Positions 56,640-64,000 of a stretch of DNA of 64,000 bases are shown here, one piece after another. This stretch comes from Pseudofrankia inefficax (GTDB lineage: Bacteria; Actinomycetota; Actinomycetes; Frankiales; Frankiaceae). The notes beneath the pieces were generated by a model, which saw nothing but the letters and a program-made list of their open reading frames with translations, was not told where the DNA came from and did no database searches. A program made the position numbers and the translations under genes. Position 1 is the first letter of the stretch, and every line of letters starts with the position of its first letter. Where the stretch lies: the NCBI RefSeq assembly GCF_000166135.1, contig NC_014666.1:1240001-1304000 (forward strand), read 5' to 3'.

Positions 56640-57359
56640 ATGTTCCTGCAGGTGATCCAGGGAAGAGTGCCGGACCGGACGGCGATGCGGGCCCAGCACG
56701 AGAAGTGGGCGGCGCAGATCGGGGCGGACGCCCCCGGCTGGCTCGGCTCGACCGCGGGCATCACGGAGGACGACCGGTTCATCTGCCTGAGCCGGTTCAG
56801 CTCCGTCGAGGCCCTCGCCCGGCTGGCCGCGCGCAGCGACCAGCGGGAGTGGTGGGGCCATACCGAGCGGCTCTTCCTCGGCCCGGTCGTCCGGTCGGAG
56901 TTCCTCGACGTCGCCGTCATGCTCGAAGACGGGACCGACAGCGCCGGCTTCGTGCAGATCATCCAGGGCCGGGCCGCCGACGCCGGGCGGCTGCACGCGC
57001 TGGAGAAGGAGCTGCTGCGCTACCTGCCGGACGGTCGACCGGACATCGTCGGCGGTCTCGCCGCGACCGGCCCGGACGGCCGGTTCGTCCGGGCGTTCTT
57101 CTTCAGCTCCGAGGAGCTGGCCCGCGCCGGCGAGCACGGCGAGCAGCTCCCGGAGCTCGAGGAGATCCTCTTCGAGCTGCGTTCGCTGACCGGCGAGCCG
57201 ACGTACCACGACCTGCGCCACCCGTGGTTCGCCTCCCCGCGGCAGCCGGGCCGGGACCGCGAGGACTCCCGCTCCGCCGCCGCCACCCGGCCGACGGCCG
57301 ACAAGGCCGGCACGCGGCCGTGGGGCACGGCTGACCAACGGACGACGACCCCTCGCTGA
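56640..57359 (+). CDS. Duplicated dimeric-barrel-like protein of unknown function
   Basis: The 239-residue protein has two similar halves, each opening with the same strand: FLQVIQGRVPD (residue 2) and FVQIIQGRAAD (about 102). Each half has the strand-helix pattern of ABM-like small barrels, and the whole probably folds as a pseudo-dimer. The C-terminal 35 residues are low-complexity. GGAGG at 56630-56634 precedes ATG 56640 (GTG 56637 is also possible). No catalytic residues can be assigned. Confidence 0.75.
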   Translation: MFLQVIQGRVPDRTAMRAQHEKWAAQIGADAPGWLGSTAGITEDDRFICLSRFSSVEALARLAARSDQREWWGHTERLFLGPVVRSEFLDVAVMLEDGTDSAGFVQIIQGRAADAGRLHALEKELLRYLPDGRPDIVGGLAATGPDGRFVRAFFFSSEELARAGEHGEQLPELEEILFELRSLTGEPTYHDLRHPWFASPRQPGRDREDSRSAAATRPTADKAGTRPWGTADQRTTTPR

Positions 57360-57372
57360 CGCGGGGCGGCAT

Positions 57373-57468
57373 GGTGCTGGGCTGGCAGGGTGCTGGGCTG
57401 GCGGGGTGCTGGGCTGGCGGGGTGCTGGAGCTGCGGGGTGCTGGAGCTGCGGGGTGCTGGGGCCGTGG
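57373..57468. repeat. 16-bp tandem repeat, six units
   Basis: Six contiguous 16-bp units start at 57373. Units 2 and 3 are identical (GGTGCTGGGCTGGCGG), unit 1 differs by one base, units 4 and 5 are identical variants (GGTGCTGGAGCTGCGG), unit 6 is more diverged. The array lies between two convergent genes, in non-coding DNA. Confidence 0.92.
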
Positions 57469-57513
57469 GGTGCGACGGCCCCAGCCCCGCGCCGGGAGCC
57501 CTGGGGGACTGGT

Positions 57514-57765
57514 TCAGTCCTCCGGAATCTCCTCCCACCACTGGCACCACCAGTCGCCGCCGACCAGGACCCGCAGCTTCGGGTGCCAGCAGTAGGTGAT
57601 GTCCTTGTCGGTGTCGAGGTAGTACAGGCAGTTGTCGCACCGCTCGGCACCGTTCGGCTTGCCGCGCAGGATCGCGTCCTCCGCCAGGTGGCCGAGCTTG
57701 ACGCTCAGCTCCTCGTCGATCGGCTTGGGCTCCGGTGCGCCCACGTCGTAGACGGCCTCGGTCAT
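57514..57765 (-). CDS. Small Cys/Trp-rich protein, possible iron-sulfur protein
   Basis: This 83-residue protein contains CDNCLYYLDTDKDITYCWHP, then LVGGDWWCQWWEE; four cysteines (CxxC, C, C) and the surrounding aromatics resemble high-potential iron-sulfur proteins, though spacing and family cannot be verified. The start ATG 57765 has AAGGAGCGGC upstream. It is read convergently with the duplicated barrel protein. It may bind a cluster or zinc and act as an electron carrier; no partner is adjacent. Confidence 0.72.
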   Translation of the reverse strand: MTEAVYDVGAPEPKPIDEELSVKLGHLAEDAILRGKPNGAERCDNCLYYLDTDKDITYCWHPKLRVLVGGDWWCQWWEEIPED

Positions 57766-58102
57766 GCCGCTCCTTCTGCTCCTAGATCCTGCGGTCGGCC
57801 CCCGTCCGCCGGTCGCGTCCCCAGAGTCAGCTGACCTGGACCTCGTACCTGTCATCACGCGCCGTCGGAACTGTTCCAGATTCTCTGCTACCCCACCGCG
57901 GGCGGAGCAGCGGCCCGGGGTTCGACCTGCTCACACTGAGCGGGCCCAGGCGCCGCCCGACGGCCCGTCGCGGGTCAGGCGACGGGCCGCGTCCGCCCCA
58001 ACAACGCGACCCAGCCAAGATCCCAACCCTCGACCGGCGCGGGCCACGGATTTCCAGGCCACGAGACGACAGGCGTTGGGAGGGCGCCCTGGGCGCCCGA
58101 CA

Positions 58103-58148
58103 GGCAACGTGGCCGGCGGCGCTCCGCGCCCGTTCCGGCCACGTTGCC
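58103..58148. promoter_or_regulatory. Long inverted repeat before the FAH-family gene
   Basis: GGCAACGTGGCCGG (58103-58116) and its perfect complement (58135-58148) enclose a second stem GGCGC/GCGCC. The dyad ends 13 bases before the GTG start at 58162. About 120 bp upstream is another perfect 11-bp hairpin (57961-57971 with 57979-57989). They lie in a gene-free stretch from 57766 to 58161. The near dyad could be an operator or a structured 5' leader. Confidence 0.55.
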
Positions 58149-58161
58149 ATACGGTCGCGAG

Positions 58162-58941
58162 GTGCGTATCGCGAGGTTTACAGACGGTTCGGAGCCGGCC
58201 TTCGGCGTGGTCGAGGGCTCGGTCGAACGCGGTGAGGCGACGGTCGCCGCCCTGACTCCGCATCCGTTCGGGCCCTTCCAGTTCACCGGGGCCCGCCGCC
58301 CGCTCGGCGAGGTCCGGCTGCTGGCGCCCGTGCTGCCCAGCAAGGTGCTGGCCGTCGGGAAGAACTACGCCGACCACGTCAGGGAGATGGGCGGCGACGC
58401 CCCGCCGGACAAGCCGATCCTCTTTCTCAAGCCGTCCACCGCGGTCGTCGGCCCCGGCGACCCGATCGTCCACCCCGACCCGACCAGCCGCATGGACTAC
58501 GAGGGCGAACTGGCCATCGTCATCGGCCGGCTGTGCCGGGATGTCCCCGAAGAACGGGCGATGTCGGTCGTCCTCGGCTTCACCTGCGCGAACGACGTCA
58601 CCATGCGGGAGCAGCAGGCCAGCGACGGCCAGTGGACCCGGGCGAAGGGCCATGACAGCCACTGCCCGCTCGGGCCGTGGATCGAGACCGACCTCGACGC
58701 CGCGGGCGCCGGCCTGCGCACCACGCTCGACGGCGAGGTCCGCCAGAACTCGACCACGGCGCATCTCATCCACGGCATCCCGAAGCTGATCGCCTACATG
58801 TCAGCGGCGATGACCCTGCTGCCCGGCGACGTGCTGCTCACCGGCACCCCGGCCGGCGTCGGCCCGATGCGCCCCGGCCAGACCGTCGCCGTGACCGTCG
58901 ACGGCATCGGCACGCTGACCAATCCGGTCACGGCCCGCTGA
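58162..58941 (+). CDS. Fumarylacetoacetate-hydrolase-family protein
   Basis: This 259-residue enzyme of the FAH family has KVLAVGKNYADHVREMG, DYEGELAIVIGR with the metal-binding acidic residues, GFTCANDVTMRE and the substrate-region KGHDSHCPLGPWI. FAH-family enzymes cleave C-C bonds or decarboxylate in aromatic and keto-acid breakdown; the exact substrate is not fixed by these motifs. GTG 58162 gives the conserved start MRIARFTDG. It lies in the same direction as the tRNA genes that follow. Confidence 0.88.
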   Translation: MRIARFTDGSEPAFGVVEGSVERGEATVAALTPHPFGPFQFTGARRPLGEVRLLAPVLPSKVLAVGKNYADHVREMGGDAPPDKPILFLKPSTAVVGPGDPIVHPDPTSRMDYEGELAIVIGRLCRDVPEERAMSVVLGFTCANDVTMREQQASDGQWTRAKGHDSHCPLGPWIETDLDAAGAGLRTTLDGEVRQNSTTAHLIHGIPKLIAYMSAAMTLLPGDVLLTGTPAGVGPMRPGQTVAVTVDGIGTLTNPVTAR

Positions 58942-59061
58942 CCTGTCCGCGGTGGCCGGGCACCTTTCGCGCCGGCGACCTATCCCTGTGCTGACGGCAT
59001 CCCGGGCGGGTACCCGCCCCTCGGGATGCTGTACAGTAGGCAACGCCCGAGAGGGCGTCGA

Positions 59062-59133
59062 TGGGGTATGGGGTAATTGGCAGCCCAACGGATTCTGGTT
59101 CCGTTAGTCTAGGTTCGAGTCCTGGTACCCCAG
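59062..59133 (+). tRNA. tRNA-Gln (CTG)
   Basis: The cloverleaf is complete: acceptor TGGGGTA/TACCCCA, T-loop GTTCGAGTCC, anticodon stem ACGGA/TCCGT with loop TTCTGGT (anticodon CTG), discriminator G. 3' CCA is not encoded. TACAGT at 59032-59037 may be the -10 box. Confidence 0.95.
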
Positions 59134-59208
59134 CGAGCATCCTGTTCGCTGGCCGTTCCGGCAGCTTCCCGCGGTTTTGATGTCTTCCCGGGGGGCGACC
59201 CCCGGAGC

Positions 59209-59237
59209 CCCCGGTGTCGCGCTTCGCGCGACCGGGG
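59209..59237 (+). terminator. Hairpin after tRNA-Gln
   Basis: GTCGCGC/GCGCGAC (59216-59222, 59226-59232) extends through a two-base bulge with CCCCG/CGGGG, about 75 bases after the tRNA. Confidence 0.6.
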
Positions 59238-59388
59238 TGGTTGTGTGGGATTGTGGGTGTGGCTACTGCTGCCAGGTCTTCCTGGCCGGTGGTCGGGGAT
59301 GTCGTGTATGGTACGAAGCGCCTCCGGGTGGGTGACCGGCCGGAGGTTGCTAAGGTAAGGCAAGACAATTGAAGATTGGGAAGTTCCT

Positions 59389-59461
59389 GGCCCCATCGTC
59401 TAGCGGCCTAGGACGCCGCCCTCTCAAGGCGGTAGCACGGGTTCGAATCCCGTTGGGGCTA
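59389..59461 (+). tRNA. tRNA-Glu (CTC)
   Basis: The cloverleaf is complete: acceptor GGCCCCA/TGGGGCT, T-arm CGGGTTCGAATCCCG, anticodon loop CTCTCAA (anticodon CTC), discriminator A. No encoded CCA. Confidence 0.95.
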
Positions 59462-59474
59462 CGCACAATCATTT

Positions 59475-59501
59475 AGCACCCTCTTCGGAGGGTGCTATTT
59501 T
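59475..59501 (+). terminator. Terminator after tRNA-Glu
   Basis: Perfect 9-bp stem AGCACCCTC/GAGGGTGCT with loop TTCG, followed by ATTTT. Confidence 0.9.
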
Positions 59502-59606
59502 GCGTGGTCCGACGCTGCTTTCGTGCCCGGCCGGCGGTGCCGCGATAGGGACGCCGCGGCTGACGTCCCCATCGGCGAGGCGGCCAGTGCCGCGGCCAGC
59601 CGGTCA

Positions 59607-59687
59607 CCTTGATCGCTGTTTCGGCCCTGTGGCGGCTGTGAAACAGCTCCCGCTACGACCACCAGAGGGCCGAAACGGCGATCAAGG
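59607..59687. repeat. Dispersed palindromic element, copy B
   Basis: Arms TTGATCGCTGTTTCGGCCCT (59609-59628) and its complement (59666-59685) match at 19 of 20 positions and extend two bases outward. Inside is a perfect hairpin GCTGT/ACAGC (59635-59647). It is the best-preserved of the three copies. Confidence 0.85.
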
Positions 59688-59766
59688 AATGCCAGGAACG
59701 GCCGGCGCGCGCCGACGGAGAGGACTAGTGCCGCCCCTGACGGGGCCGGCCCGTCGCGGCACCGCC

Positions 59767-59845
59767 AAGATCGCTGTTTTCGCCCTCGCGCGGCTGTAAC
59801 GGTGGTGGTTTTGTGACACTTTTGGGGCCACGACGACGATCAAGC
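59767..59845. repeat. Dispersed palindromic element, copy C (degenerate)
   Basis: Left arm AAGATCGCTGTTTTCGCCCT and right arm GGGGCCACGACGACGATCAA resemble copies A and B but pair imperfectly. It lies 80 bp after copy B. The stretch 59502-59890 contains no gene, only these elements. Confidence 0.6.
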
Positions 59846-59890
59846 AAGCGGGCGGACCAAGCCAGCGGGCTGGCCTTGCCGGACCCGGCG

Positions 59891-60187
59891 CTAGCGGACG
59901 ACGGAGAGCCGGGGCAGCGACGCGGGGTGCCGGGCCATGGCGCACGCGCGGCAGTGGCACGAGGCCGGGCCGCCGTGGCCGTGGATCTCGTCGATCTCGG
60001 TGACGGCCGTGGCCGACGTCACCAGGCGCAGGTGCGCGCGGGCCACCTGGACCGACGGCTCGGCCGGGGCCGGCAGCGTGACCGGCACGGGCGCGGCGTC
60101 GGCGGCCGGGCACGGGGCGATCGCGGGACCGGAGTGAGACGACAGCCGTGCCGGGACCGACGCGAGGGTCAGAGCGACTTGGGGCAC
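59891..60187 (-). CDS. Small hypothetical protein with a CHCxxC motif
   Basis: This 98-residue frame from GTG 60187 has GAGGAGG six bases before the start, an excellent ribosome-binding site. The first half is Ala/Pro-rich; the C-terminal part has HGHGGPASCHCRACAMARHP, with three Cys and three His, a possible metal site. I know no family. The stretch is bracketed by the palindromic elements and the histidine kinase, and 60188-60507 has no gene. Confidence 0.5.
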   Translation of the reverse strand: MPQVALTLASVPARLSSHSGPAIAPCPAADAAPVPVTLPAPAEPSVQVARAHLRLVTSATAVTEIDEIHGHGGPASCHCRACAMARHPASLPRLSVVR

Positions 60188-60507
60188 AGCGTCCTCCTCG
60201 TGGGGCAATGACCGGGCGGTGCGGATCTGGTGGTGCGGCTGGTCCTATCCCACCGGCTCGGACCGGGCTGGTGACCCGGACGTCGCCCGGCTGACTCAGA
60301 TACGCCAACCGGACCGGTGGAAGCGGGGCTTCCCTGGGGTGCCGCCGCGGACCACACTGTCTCGGTGGTCGCGTTTCGGCGCCATCCTCCGTCCAGCCCG
60401 TTCCGTACTGGTCCTCAGTGGCTAGTCAAAGGTGGGCACTGGCGTCATCCGACACCACCCTTGACAACCATGGCGGGTTCCGGTCGTCCCGGTAGAAACT
60501 TGCGCGG

Positions 60508-62241
60508 ATGTCCGCCGCCGGTCCCCCCTTCGGAGAGCGGGCGCGTCGCCGTCATGAACGCGCGCGCGCCGCGCGGACCCGGCACGTCACCGGACACCCC
60601 CGGCGCGGCGCCGCCGACCGGCGGCCGGCGGACCCGACGAGCCAGTCCACCGGCGGCAGCCTGTCCGGCCGGGCGAGTGGCTGGGTCTCCAGCCTCGTCC
60701 CGCACGGTCACCGGCTCACCCTCGAGGACTGGAACGCGCGTCACCGCCTGCTGAAATGGGTCCTGGCGCTGCACCTGCCGGTCATCGTCGGCTACGCCCA
60801 GCTGCACCACTTCGACACCATGCACGGCATCGCGGCCGCGAGCCCGTCGATCCTGCTGTTCGGCGCGGCGGCGCTGCCCGGTCTGCGACGGGTGCGCGCG
60901 CTGGCGGCGAGCCTCGGGCTGCTGTGCTGCTCGGTCGTGTTCGTCCACCTGTCGGACGGCCTCGGCCCGATGTACTTCCACTTCTTCGTCGTGGTCGCGC
61001 TGATCGCCCTGTACGAGGACTGGTCGGTCTACGCGCTGGCGATCGGGTTCGTGTTCGTCGCGAACCTGGCGATGCGCTATCTGGTCACCCCCGGGGCGCT
61101 GACCGACTACGCCCGGCACAGCGCGCTGATGCTGGCCGCGATGCACGCGGCCTTCATCGTGGCCCTTGCCGGGGCCCAGGTGGTCTTCTGGCGCTACAAC
61201 CAGCAGGAGCGCAGCAGAACCGAGCGCTACCGTCACCAGCTCTATGAGGGCCAGCAGAGCCTCATGGCGCGGCTGGAGGAGACCGACCGGATTCGCACCG
61301 ACCTGGTCGCCACCGTCTCGCACGAGTTCCGCACCCCGCTGGCCGGTATCCGGGGCAACCTGCTGACCCTGCGCCGCCGCCGCCACCGGATGTCAGAGGC
61401 CCAGGTGGACGACATGCTCGACCTGGCGCTCGGCTCGTCGGAGCGGCTGTCCCGGCTGCTGGAGAACATGCTGACGGCGGCGACGGCGACCGGTATCGAC
61501 GACACGACGGTCTCCGACCTGCCCGAGGTGGTGTACGAGGCCCTCGGGAGCCTGCGCAACGCCGCCCTGGTGAACGCCGTCACCGTCGACCTGCCGGACC
61601 ACCTGCCGGTCCGGATGTCGCGCGAGGCGCTGCACCAGGTCGTCGCGAACCTGGTCGACAACGCGCTGGTCCACTCCTGGCCGGGCGCCCCGGTGCGGCT
61701 GATCGCCGGCCGGGTCGGCGACGAGGTGGTGCTGCGGGTGCGCAACCCGGGGCCGGACCTCGACAAGGAGACGATCGCCAGGCTGTTCGAGCCGTTCACC
61801 CAGCGGGACGGTTCGGCGACGAGGCCCACGGACGGCGCCGGGATGGGCCTGTACGTCGTGCGCCGGCTGGTCGAGGTGCACGGCGGCCGGCTGCGGATGA
61901 CCTCGGATGGCGGCGAGATCAACGTCGAGGTCGACATGTGGGCGGCCGAGCTGCCGCTGCCGACCGCCGACCCGACCATGCTGCCGCGGCTGCCCGACCT
62001 GCCGCGGCTGCGGGCCGAGGGCCTGGTCGAGCGGGAGCCCTTCATCCCCGCCCCGAGCAGCCCGCCGCTGGCGGTCCGCCGGCCTCGCTGGGACCAGCCC
62101 GGCCGTGGCTACCCCAACGCCGACGAGGCCGACCTGACCGGTCTCGGGGGCTCAGGCCTCGGGGGCGCCGGCCTGGGCGGCCCGCGTGGCCGCGCCTCCG
62201 CCTGGCCGGCCGACGACCTCCCGCTCGACCGCTCCGGCTGA
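60508..62241 (+). CDS. Membrane sensor histidine kinase
   Basis: The 577-residue protein has a cytosolic N-terminal tail of about 80 low-complexity residues. It then has five or six membrane helices (about 85-240), for example WVLALHLPVIVGYAQLHHF, ALIALYEDWSVYALAIGFVFVANLAM and MLAAMHAAFIVALAGAQVVFW. The HisKA domain shows VSHEFRTPLAGIRGN with His272, and the HATPase has NLVDNALVHS (N box), RNPGPDLD, LFEPFTQR and GAGMGLYVVRRLVEVHGG. A disordered Gly/Pro tail ends it. No response regulator is adjacent, so it is an orphan within this window. The start is uncertain because no strong ribosome-binding site is visible. Confidence 0.88.
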   Translation: MSAAGPPFGERARRRHERARAARTRHVTGHPRRGAADRRPADPTSQSTGGSLSGRASGWVSSLVPHGHRLTLEDWNARHRLLKWVLALHLPVIVGYAQLHHFDTMHGIAAASPSILLFGAAALPGLRRVRALAASLGLLCCSVVFVHLSDGLGPMYFHFFVVVALIALYEDWSVYALAIGFVFVANLAMRYLVTPGALTDYARHSALMLAAMHAAFIVALAGAQVVFWRYNQQERSRTERYRHQLYEGQQSLMARLEETDRIRTDLVATVSHEFRTPLAGIRGNLLTLRRRRHRMSEAQVDDMLDLALGSSERLSRLLENMLTAATATGIDDTTVSDLPEVVYEALGSLRNAALVNAVTVDLPDHLPVRMSREALHQVVANLVDNALVHSWPGAPVRLIAGRVGDEVVLRVRNPGPDLDKETIARLFEPFTQRDGSATRPTDGAGMGLYVVRRLVEVHGGRLRMTSDGGEINVEVDMWAAELPLPTADPTMLPRLPDLPRLRAEGLVEREPFIPAPSSPPLAVRRPRWDQPGRGYPNADEADLTGLGGSGLGGAGLGGPRGRASAWPADDLPLDRSG

Positions 62242-62322
62242 CACCGGCCCTGACCGTCGGCGCTGGGCGCCTCGCCAAGGCACCGCCGGGCTGCCCCTCG
62301 GCCGCGCTGGCCCCTGGTCGCG

Positions 62323-64000
62323 CTACCCCTTGGTATCGGTGCTGAGCACGCTGGGCTCGCCGTCCTTGCGGGCGACGACGCGGTAGACGTTCGCCCGCCG
62401 GCCGGTCAGGAGATACGGGAGCATCATCGCGTCCACGAGGGCGGCCAGTGGGAACAGCGGTGCCGTCGCGGTCAGGGCACCAAGCCGGCGGGCCCGCCGC
62501 CAGGCGGTGGCCTCGTAGGGCAGCCAGGGCAGCGTCGGGTCCGGCTGCAGCTTCTGGGTCAGGTAGTAGACCGCGCTGGTCGCGTCGCCGAAGATGTGCG
62601 CCGGCCCGAACTCGACCTTCACGGTGCGCAGCCCGCGCTCGGCCAGCGCCCTGACGAGCTCGTCGGGCGAGATGAGGTGAAGGTGCTGGGGCGGGCACAG
62701 GCCGACCCAGAAGCCCCGGAAGAGCGCGAACGACGGGCCGTGCGCGTGCGGCACCTCGATCAGGAGGTGGCCGGCCGGGGGCAGGGCGGCGGCCGCGGCG
62801 TCCAGCTCCCGGCGCGGGTCGAGCGTGTGCTCCAGATAGTGGAACATGCTGATCACGTCGTACCGCCCGGCGATCTCGCTGGCCAGGTCGGGGAACATCC
62901 GCCGGTAGGCGTGCCGTACCCAGCCGCGGCGCTGGGCCTCGGCGATGCCGTCACCCTGGTCGACCGCGTCGAACCGAACGTTCGGGAGCAGCCCGCCCGC
63001 GACCAGGCAGAAGTGGCCGTGGCCACCGCCCACGTCGAGCCACCGGGTGGCCCCCGCGCCGGCCGGCAGCAGCCTGGCCCTGGACCGGTAGCCGAGGTCG
63101 GAGGCGGCGAACATCCCTTCGGCCTGGTCCGCGTTCAGCCCGTCGTAGAAGTCGCGGTAGTAGAAGTCGAGGCCGGCCGGGCTGAGGCACGGGTTGAGGA
63201 AGATGTGCGCGCAGGCGTCGCACTGGTCGTAGCTGAACCGGCCGGGCTTGCGCAGGATCACGTCGGCGGCGCTGGTCCGTGTCTCCAGCGCGGTCGAGCC
63301 GCACCAGGGGCAGCGATCCCGCCGCTGCTCGAAGTGCTTGGCCGTCTCGGTGGAGATCTCCGCCTGGTATTCGGCCCGGCGCCGGCGCGCGTCGAGGTCG
63401 GGCGCGGCGCCGCCCGCCCGGCGCGTCCGGGCCGCCTCGACGGCGAACGCCGGCCAGGACGCCAGCCGGCGGGCCGACGTGGCCACCACGTTCCGCGAGC
63501 CTGGCGAGACCCGTCCGGCGGCGACCGCGGCCGGCTGTAACGCGGACAGTGCCAGGGCCAGCAGGCCCCAGCCGGGGGTCGTCACGCACGCCGCGGTGAC
63601 CGCGGCCGTCCGGACGGCAGGGAGGTACGCGACTGGCTGGTAGGGGTGCTGGTAGCCCGCGGCCCGCAGCCGGAGGCGCTGCGCCCCACCGAGGCTCGCG
63701 GCCTTCAGGCCTGGCGCGATGGCCAGGCCGGTGGTGGCGGGCGCGTACTGCTTGAGGCGTCTGACGATCTTCAGCAGCTCGACGGGGGTGTAGTCCTCGC
63801 GTTCGTTGATGCCCGCCCGGGCGAGCACCGAACGGTCGACGAGCAGGGCCTGGCCCGCTCCCTGGCCGGCGGCGAACCGGTCCGCCCGGTACCGGGCCAC
63901 CCGGACCGTCCGAGCGAGGTCGAGCAGCCGCTCCGGTGGGAGGTCCGCCGGGACGAGGTCGAGCACGTCGAGCCCTTCCCTGCGGGCGTGGGCGCTGGCG
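62323..64000 (-). CDS. SAM-dependent methyltransferase-domain protein, 5' end outside the window
   Basis: The frame is open to the right edge (reading ASAHARREGLD before the apparent GTG at 63966), so the start is beyond the window. The visible part has a first region of about 215 residues without a firm assignment but with a hydrophobic stretch, possibly the end of a glycosyltransferase-type domain. A zinc-ribbon pair follows, CPWCG and CDAC. The class I methyltransferase then shows motif I WLDVGGGHGHFC, ISMFHYLEHTLDP and the substrate-side HLHLISPDEL. The C-terminal 60 residues are hydrophobic. Two fused activities would fit cell-surface polysaccharide work; this is inference. Confidence 0.7.
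   Translation of the reverse strand, partial: ASAHARREGLDVLDLVPADLPPERLLDLARTVRVARYRADRFAAGQGAGQALLVDRSVLARAGINEREDYTPVELLKIVRRLKQYAPATTGLAIAPGLKAASLGGAQRLRLRAAGYQHPYQPVAYLPAVRTAAVTAACVTTPGWGLLALALSALQPAAVAAGRVSPGSRNVVATSARRLASWPAFAVEAARTRRAGGAAPDLDARRRRAEYQAEISTETAKHFEQRRDRCPWCGSTALETRTSAADVILRKPGRFSYDQCDACAHIFLNPCLSPAGLDFYYRDFYDGLNADQAEGMFAASDLGYRSRARLLPAGAGATRWLDVGGGHGHFCLVAGGLLPNVRFDAVDQGDGIAEAQRRGWVRHAYRRMFPDLASEIAGRYDVISMFHYLEHTLDPRRELDAAAAALPPAGHLLIEVPHAHGPSFALFRGFWVGLCPPQHLHLISPDELVRALAERGLRTVKVEFGPAHIFGDATSAVYYLTQKLQPDPTLPWLPYEATAWRRARRLGALTATAPLFPLAALVDAMMLPYLLTGRRANVYRVVARKDGEPSVLSTDTKG

Overview
The window comes from a very GC-rich actinomycete. The 16S gene, a 23S gene with the actinobacterial helix-54a insertion, a spacer without tRNA genes, and the gene order all suggest a Frankia-type organism (Frankia, Parafrankia or Pseudofrankia). 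This is judged by eye from one window. It is ordinary chromosome, with no insertion sequence, prophage or CRISPR array seen.

Layout. 0.5-4.0 kb: electron-transfer flavoprotein genes etfBA and a ROK-family kinase. 4.1-6.4 kb (minus): S4-domain protein, a small barrel-like protein, a mycofactocin-type SDR and the peptidase mftE. 6.6-12.6 kb: a complete rRNA operon with three candidate promoters, 16S, 23S, 5S and a strong terminator. 13.6-17.6 kb: fused isobutyryl-CoA mutase icmF and a MarR regulator. 17.6-21.2 kb: mftC, mftB and the 43-residue precursor gene mftA on the minus strand, with mftF divergent. The mycofactocin genes are thus split in two by the rRNA operon and icmF; mftD is not in the window. 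21.2-32.1 kb: cysteine desulfurase, mnmA, MetE-like protein, ligA, ACT protein, gatC, gatA, a small membrane protein and gatB. 32.2-34.2 kb: a GntR/ABC transporter operon with its own operator-like dyad. 34.3-38.1 kb: metallophosphoesterase, penicillin-binding protein and septum-formation protein.

38.4-56.5 kb is a branched-chain amino-acid region: serA, then ilvB-ilvN-ilvC reading left, leuA, leuB, ilvE and cimA reading right. ilvB and leuA diverge, and each has a short upstream ORF rich in Leu/Val/Ile codons placed within a few bases of a -10-like box. The ilvB leader is followed by a clear T-tailed terminator hairpin, so attenuation by ribosome stalling is likely. Inserted between leuA and leuB is a two-gene unit: a small one-pass membrane protein and a 1393-residue STAND-like NTPase with about 24 TPR-like repeats. 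The two proteins share a short Gly/Val/Ile-rich motif, which makes this pair the best candidate for an undescribed signalling or defence system.

56.6-64 kb holds a duplicated barrel-like protein, a Cys-rich small protein, a fumarylacetoacetate-hydrolase-family enzyme, tRNA-Gln(CTG) and tRNA-Glu(CTC), a small hypothetical protein, an orphan sensor histidine kinase, and a methyltransferase-domain protein running off the right edge. A palindromic element of about 80 bp occurs three times in intergenic DNA (27.14, 59.61 and 59.77 kb), the third copy being degenerate.
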